Source: Nitrosomonas sp.
Lineage (GTDB): Bacteria > Pseudomonadota > Gammaproteobacteria > Burkholderiales > Nitrosomonadaceae
Direction of reading: 5' to 3'
NCBI GenBank assembly: GCA_031316255.1
Contig: JALDQW010000001.1
Location: 2,699,485-2,763,484 of the forward strand
DNA length: 64,000 bases
Shown: in pieces, positions 59,282-64,000 of the stretch
Numbering within the stretch: the stretch's first letter is position 1
How the letters are laid out: the number at the start of each line of letters is the position of its first letter
Translations under genes and position numbers: made by a program
The notes under the pieces: model-generated
What the model saw: the letters and a program-made list of their open reading frames with translations, nothing else
What the model was told of the DNA's origin: nothing
Databases searched by the model: none

Positions 59282-62200
59282 ATGATAAATCATATTATTG
59301 CTTTTTGCCTGCGACAACGATTACTGGTTATAGGAGTAACAATTGTACTGGCTGCGGGTGGCATTATGTCCTTTGAACGCCTTCCGGTTCAGGCTTTTCC
59401 CGATGTGCAGAATGTTTTTGTACAAGTGGTAACTCAGTATCCCGGCCAGGCCCCTGAAGAGGTGGAAAAGCTGATTACGCAGCCGATCGAAAAAGAAATG
59501 AACGGTCTGCCTCATTTGATCAATATGCGTTCCGTGTCCATTTTTGGACTATCGGTTGTTACAATGACTTTTGATGATGATGCAGAAGATTATTTTTCTC
59601 GGCAGCAAGTTCTGGAACGACTCAATAATGTCAGATTGCCACAGCAAGTGAATCCAGTACTGGCTCCCTTGACAACGGGTGTTGGTGAAATTTATCGATA
59701 TCGTATTGAAGCGCCTGATGTTCCCCTGCCTGAGCAGCGTGCTCTGCAGGACTGGCTGATTGAGCGGTCATTACGTTCTATTCAGGGTGTAGCAGATGTC
59801 GTTTCATTTGGCGGAGGAGTGAAAGAGTACCAGGTCCAGGTGGATCCTAACAAGCTAAGAGACTATCAACTGACATTGTCCGAAATTTATCAAGCTATTG
59901 CTGCAAACAATGCCAATACAGGCGGAGGCTATATTGAGTATGGTTACGAGGCACTCGTGGTGCGCGGCACCGGTTTGCTGGAATCTATCGAAGATATTGG
60001 TAATATTGTCGTATCCAGTCAAGACAGTGTTCCTGTCTTCGTGAAAAATGTCGCTGATGTGGTCATCGGCACACAGCCACGCATTGGCATTGTTGGATAT
60101 AATGAGCTTGATGATATCGTTCAAGGCGTTGTTTTACTGATCAAGGGTAAAAATGCGATTGAAGTTTTAAATGGCGTAAAAGAAAAAATTGAACACCTGA
60201 ACAACCATGGTCTTCCCTCCGGCGTCAAGATCGTACCCATTTATGACCGCACTGAACTGGTACAACATACGGTACATACGGTCGAACACAATATGCTGGA
60301 AGGTGCGATATTAATTTTTATCGTTCTGATCGTTTTTTTGCGTCGTGTATGGGCGTCCCTGGTAGTTATTATTGTGATACCGCTGTCCTTGCTGTTTGCC
60401 TTTATTTTAATTCATGCCACGCATGTTTCAGCCAATCTGATATCCCTGGGTGCTATTGATTTTGGCATCATTGTAGACAGTGCTGTGGTAATGGTCGAGG
60501 CCATTATGGTCAAAATGACCCTGGAAATGCGTCAGCGGGAAAGTGAAACACATATGCGCCAATCCATGCTCATGACGGCAACAGAAATGGCTCGGCCGAT
60601 ATTGTTTTCCAAGGCCATTCTAATCATAGCCTTTTTACCTATCTTTACTTTTCAACAGGTCGAAGCGAAAATCTTTTCTCCAATGGCAATGACGCTGAGC
60701 TTCGCTTTGCTTGGATCACTCATTATCAGCTTGACGCTGGTGCCCGTGCTACTGAGCTATTTGCAGGGTACCAAGCTTATCGAATCACATAATCCGCTGG
60801 TAAAAGCCATGGAGCGTCATTATCGGAAATTGCTGGAGGCTGTGTTACGTCATCCTCGCAGATTATTTATAGGTGCCGGACTGACACTGGCATTAACATT
60901 GTCGTCTATACCCTGGATCGGCACCGAGTTCATGCCCAGGCTGGACGAGGGCAATATCTGGTTGACTATTACCTTGCCGACGCCGGTTTCACTGAATAAG
61001 GCAAAATCATTGGAAAAGGATATACGCAAAGATTTGCGCAAATTCAGTGAAGTTGAATCGATACTGACGCATCTGGGGCGGCCTGAGGATGGTACAGATC
61101 CCAAAGGATTCAATAATCTGGAGATTCTTATTAATCTCAAACCGAAGGAAGCCTGGCGTTATAACAGCAAAGACGAGCTGATCATGGCGATGCAAAAACG
61201 CCTGGATGTTTTTCCCGGGCTCCAATTTAATTTTTCTCAGGCAATTCAGGATAACGTGGAAGAAGCCATTTCCGGCGTTAAAGGAGAAATCGCCATCAAG
61301 ATTTTTGGTGATGATCTTAAAGTGCTTCAGGAAAAAGCCAACCAGGTTACGGCGATCCTGGGCACAATTGAAGGCGCGACGGATATAGCTGCCGAGCAGC
61401 AATCAGGACTGGCTCAGATGGTTATTGCCATAGATCGGGCTAGAATTGCCCGCTATGGCATCAATGTGGCCGATGTGGAAGAGGTTATCACCATGGCTGT
61501 GGGAGGTAAGGCAGCAACACAAATGCTGGAAGGGGAACGCCGTTTCGATATCACCGTACGCCTTATTGAACCGATGCGCGATTCAGTCAGTGCAATTGAG
61601 AATCTAACTGTGTTATCACCGAATGGCAGCCGCATTCCTTTAGCTGAACTGGCCGAGATCAAGGTTAATCAAGGTGCATCCCGCATTAGCCGAGAAGATA
61701 ATGTCCGCCGTATTGCCATCAAATGCAATTTGATCGGACGCGACCTGGGCAGTTTCGTTGCCGAGGCACAACTAAAAGTCAATCAACAGGTAGTATTGCA
61801 GCCAGGCTACCATATTATCTGGAGCGGCCAATTCGAGAATCAGCAACGTGCGATGAAACGGCTTTCATTTATTGTTCCTGTCAGTCTGATTTTAATTTTT
61901 ATATTGTTGTTCTGGGCGTTTCAATCCATTAAAAATGCTGCCCTGATCGTAATGAACGTTCCTTTCGCATTGATTGGCGGATTAATTGCACTGTTATTGA
62001 CGGGCATTCACTTGAGCGTATCGGCAGCGGTAGGATTTATTGCATTGTTTGGCATCGCTGTGCAAAATGGAGTCATACTGATATCGCGGATTAATATGCT
62101 CAGACGTGAAGGTGTTCCCATCCACGAGGCAATTCTCCAAGGATCTATCAGTCGATTGCGCCCCGTGGTCATGACGGCTTTAATGGCAATGCTGGGGCTG

Positions 62201-62350
62201 CTACCTGCCGCACTTTCTACCAGCATAGGGTCAGAAACGGTCAAACCCTTTGCCGTAGTCATAATCGGCGGACTGATATCAGCCACGCTGTTAACGTTGA
62301 CTATGCTTCCAGCGCTTTACCGCAATTTTGAAGAAAAATACCAAACATAA
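59282..62350 (+). CDS. Heavy-metal efflux RND transporter (CusA/CzcA family)
   Basis: A 1022-residue twelve-helix proton antiporter. It starts MINHIIAFCLRQRLLVIGVT with FERLPVQAFPDVQNVFVQV and EEVEKLITQPIEKEMNGLP, all typical of HME-RND pumps. The TM4 signature near residue 394 reads DFGIIVDSAVVMVE, containing the proton-relay Asp of the divalent-cation (Co/Zn/Cd, CzcA-like) subgroup rather than the Cu/Ag group; the metal is thus inferred. The second half repeats the fold, with GYHIIWSGQFENQQRA and FGIAVQNGVILIS. Complete and in operon with adaptor and PII-like genes. Confidence 0.93.
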   Translation: MINHIIAFCLRQRLLVIGVTIVLAAGGIMSFERLPVQAFPDVQNVFVQVVTQYPGQAPEEVEKLITQPIEKEMNGLPHLINMRSVSIFGLSVVTMTFDDDAEDYFSRQQVLERLNNVRLPQQVNPVLAPLTTGVGEIYRYRIEAPDVPLPEQRALQDWLIERSLRSIQGVADVVSFGGGVKEYQVQVDPNKLRDYQLTLSEIYQAIAANNANTGGGYIEYGYEALVVRGTGLLESIEDIGNIVVSSQDSVPVFVKNVADVVIGTQPRIGIVGYNELDDIVQGVVLLIKGKNAIEVLNGVKEKIEHLNNHGLPSGVKIVPIYDRTELVQHTVHTVEHNMLEGAILIFIVLIVFLRRVWASLVVIIVIPLSLLFAFILIHATHVSANLISLGAIDFGIIVDSAVVMVEAIMVKMTLEMRQRESETHMRQSMLMTATEMARPILFSKAILIIAFLPIFTFQQVEAKIFSPMAMTLSFALLGSLIISLTLVPVLLSYLQGTKLIESHNPLVKAMERHYRKLLEAVLRHPRRLFIGAGLTLALTLSSIPWIGTEFMPRLDEGNIWLTITLPTPVSLNKAKSLEKDIRKDLRKFSEVESILTHLGRPEDGTDPKGFNNLEILINLKPKEAWRYNSKDELIMAMQKRLDVFPGLQFNFSQAIQDNVEEAISGVKGEIAIKIFGDDLKVLQEKANQVTAILGTIEGATDIAAEQQSGLAQMVIAIDRARIARYGINVADVEEVITMAVGGKAATQMLEGERRFDITVRLIEPMRDSVSAIENLTVLSPNGSRIPLAELAEIKVNQGASRISREDNVRRIAIKCNLIGRDLGSFVAEAQLKVNQQVVLQPGYHIIWSGQFENQQRAMKRLSFIVPVSLILIFILLFWAFQSIKNAALIVMNVPFALIGGLIALLLTGIHLSVSAAVGFIALFGIAVQNGVILISRINMLRREGVPIHEAILQGSISRLRPVVMTALMAMLGLLPAALSTSIGSETVKPFAVVIIGGLISATLLTLTMLPALYRNFEEKYQT

Positions 62351-62359
62351 GGATTTTAA

Positions 62360-62686
62360 GTGAAAGAAATTCGCGCCTATATACAACCTTTCATGTTATC
62401 CAAACTTACGCAAGCACTACTCGAAATCCCTGATTTTCCGGGAATGAGCGTATCCGACTGCGAAGGTTTTGGTAAAGAGAAAATAGTCGATCAACAAAAC
62501 TATACGCCCTTTATGCCGAGAAAACGCATTGAAATTTTTGTTCCGGATGAGCTGGTAGAATGTATATTTAACGCGGTCATAACTGCAGCCAATACGCATC
62601 AGCATGGTGCAGGAAAAATTTATGTCATTGATGTATGTAAAGGTGCTCATATCTGTACCGGCGAACAAGGAGAGGAACTGGCATGA
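62360..62686 (+). CDS. PII-like protein associated with metal efflux
   Basis: A GTG start with AAGGA six bases upstream gives 108 residues. It has the PII fold pattern: VKEIRAYIQPFMLSKLTQAL, PGMSVSDCEGFG, RKRIEIFVPDELVECIFNAVI and GAGKIYVIDVCKGAHICTGE. The T-loop region is short and lacks the uridylylated Tyr context of GlnB, and there is a Cys/His-rich end (CKGAHIC). Such PII-like proteins recur next to CusA/CzcA pumps and may sense a metal or nucleotide to tune the pump. It lies 9 nt after the pump gene. Confidence 0.85.
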   Translation: MKEIRAYIQPFMLSKLTQALLEIPDFPGMSVSDCEGFGKEKIVDQQNYTPFMPRKRIEIFVPDELVECIFNAVITAANTHQHGAGKIYVIDVCKGAHICTGEQGEELA

Positions 62687-63161
62687 CAACCAATTGAGTT
62701 TTTCCGTAGTATGACAGTTCACAATCCAATCGGGGGCTACCCTCGATGCGCCGCACTTATCACGGGATCATCGATATTACAAGGGGGATTTTTAATAATA
62801 GAAAAGGATACTCATATATTTTTCCAAACGAATAATTTTGTAAGCTTATGATGATGTGCTTTATATTGATTCTTGGGTTTGATAAGCCTAGCATCTGATA
62901 AGTGAGCTTGATAAGAAAAAAGCGAATTAAGTTTTTGAGAGAGGTATTTTTGCGCTATTTGCTGCAATTTTTGGTGTCGCCAGGTGATTTTTTGATTAGG
63001 TCATGAGGTGAGAAGTTTTTAGTCAATTAATTTGTGAGAATAATCACAGACTAATAATAGAAACTTTATGAAGATAAAAGGCAACGGATATCAAGTTAAG
63101 AAAATTCTGGTTTAATGCATAAAGTGCAGCTTTCTAAACTCCAAAAGGATGGCGCTTTAAT
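62687..63161. other. Gene-free AT-rich stretch after the efflux operon
   Basis: About 475 bp with no supported gene. I see no clear terminator. The stretch runs up to a short mobile element. Confidence 0.45.
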
Positions 63162-63341
63162 GGGCACCTCTAAAAATTCATATTTGCGAGCATCCGCAAA
63201 GCGGATTGCCTGCTTACCCCGTTTCGTCACAATACGTCGTTGTTCACAAAAAATATTTCCTTACATATCAACCATATGCTGCGTCAAGATTTTTTGTTCT
63301 CGCCTCGTCTTGTTTAAAACTCTGAATTTTTAGAGGTGCCC
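63162..63341 (-). mobile_element. Short non-autonomous element (MITE-like), copy 2, 180 bp
   Basis: Inverted relative to copy 1 at 49017. Ends are GGGCACCTCTAAAAATTCA and its near-complement, and TAAT flanks both sides (63158-63161 and 63342-63345). Reverse-complemented it matches copy 1 throughout, with an added 39 bp containing a GCATCCGC-AAA-GCGGATTGC hairpin. A 72-codon open frame across it is an artefact. Confidence 0.88.
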
Positions 63342-63454
63342 TAATATGTTTGATTGGGGCTTAATATGCTGATACTTACTATTTGTTAACGACAGATCAT
63401 AATAAAGTCTTGTAGCACACGGTATCTGATACGATTTTGGTGAGGAGAGTAAGT

Positions 63455-64000
63455 ATGAGACGATGCACTGGCAGCGCAGTCTTATTGAGTATATCTTTGA
63501 TTTTTGTGAGTTTAGTGACCGGGGGGTGCGGTCAAGCTGAGTCTACAAATGATGTCGTTAAATCGGTTTATACCTATCTCAATCCTGAGTCATGCACAGA
63601 ATTTATAGACCAAGATGATCCTAATTCGACGATTCACCAACTATGTGATGGTGTGTCAGGATATGCACTTATTATGAGGCATGTTGATTCAGGGCGGAAA
63701 TCTATCGATGTCTTAACTCCTGGGAAAAAAGAGTTTCCACTGGATTATCAGGTGTTTATTACGCGCCATATGTCACACCTTGATGACAAAGCTGAGTGGC
63801 GAGTCTTGATAAAAAATCAAAAAGAAATTCCGATTGCATTAGTCGCTCGCGTCCATGTGCATGAAAGTGAGGACGAACCAGAACGGATAACACACGCTTA
63901 CCTGGCTGTGGCGAAAATCACGCCGGATGAAATATGTATCACGGATAGAATTCTAGATGCTTCAGTATCTCGAGAACAAATACTCAATGTAGCAGATTCA
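63455..64000 (+). CDS. Putative lipoprotein of unknown function, 3' end outside window
   Basis: An ATG at 63455 with GAGGA about nine bases upstream opens a frame that runs to the window edge (182 codons). The N-terminus MRRCTGSAVLLSISLIFVSL followed by VTGGCGQ is a signal peptide with a near-consensus lipobox (Cys26). The mature part is polar, with a DYQVFITRHMSHLDDKAEWRV stretch, and is not one I recognise. No neighbours are visible downstream. Confidence 0.7.
   Translation, partial: MRRCTGSAVLLSISLIFVSLVTGGCGQAESTNDVVKSVYTYLNPESCTEFIDQDDPNSTIHQLCDGVSGYALIMRHVDSGRKSIDVLTPGKKEFPLDYQVFITRHMSHLDDKAEWRVLIKNQKEIPIALVARVHVHESEDEPERITHAYLAVAKITPDEICITDRILDASVSREQILNVADS

Noticed and set aside
63115..63333. 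72-codon plus-strand frame
   Set aside because: It lies almost wholly inside the MITE-like element and has no protein-like features.

Overview
The window reads like the chromosome of a betaproteobacterium, most likely a Nitrosomonas relative. I infer this from protein flavour (DUF3422, DUF1326/DUF2182, DUF1840, a CusA/CzcA pump followed by a small PII-like protein), moderate GC and dense insertion-sequence debris. No rRNA, tRNA or CRISPR array was seen.

Layout. (1) 1-4830: a minus-strand housekeeping run (methyltransferase, SDR, DUF1326, DUF2182, partial DUF3422), then an HU-type protein and a DUF1840 protein. (2) 5023-9230: two tandem formylglycine-generating-enzyme-fold paralogues whose differences pile up in the C-terminal variable loop region, then a Roco-type GTPase with C-terminal membrane segments. 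(3) 9642-17786: a two-partner secretion pair; the 2139-residue exoprotein ends in a caspase-like domain with His1975 and Cys2025. (4) 17881-22518: FHA protein TagH, PP2C phosphatase, OmpA-like protein and a convergent Ser/Thr kinase, the usual phospho-control module of a type VI secretion system (T6SS). (5) 22757-25094: a decayed IS66 transposase and a PhoX-like secreted protein. (6) 25441-46744: a complete T6SS. TagF-TssM-TssL-TssK-TssJ lie on the minus strand; TssA, B, C, Hcp, TagJ, TssE, F, G, ClpV and VgrG on the plus strand, so all thirteen core components are present.

(7) 46773-52833: a VgrG-linked effector block: DUF6484, DUF4160, DUF2442, DUF2169, HicA/HicB, a ketoacyl-synthase-fold protein apparently lacking the catalytic cysteine, a PAAR-like DUF4150 protein with a Cys/His-rich putative nuclease tail, and a propeller-like likely immunity protein. 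(8) 52834-57868: an accessory zone with two copies of an unrecognised cassette (75-residue two-helix membrane protein plus a 26-28-residue one-helix protein). One copy is split by an IS701-family element, itself split by an IS256-family element; both target duplications are readable. A decayed ParE-type toxin and a yefM-yoeB pair with a textbook operator follow. (9) 58131-62686: a heavy-metal RND efflux operon (lipoprotein adaptor, CusA/CzcA pump, PII-like protein). A 5'-partial lipoprotein gene closes the window.

Two inverted copies of a short element with GGGCACCTCTAAAAAT ends (141 and 180 bp) bracket the 49-63 kb region. The most novel-looking items are the duplicated small-membrane-protein cassette, the caspase-tipped two-partner exoprotein, the FGE paralogues resembling diversified targets, and the Cys-less ketoacyl-synthase in the T6SS effector block.
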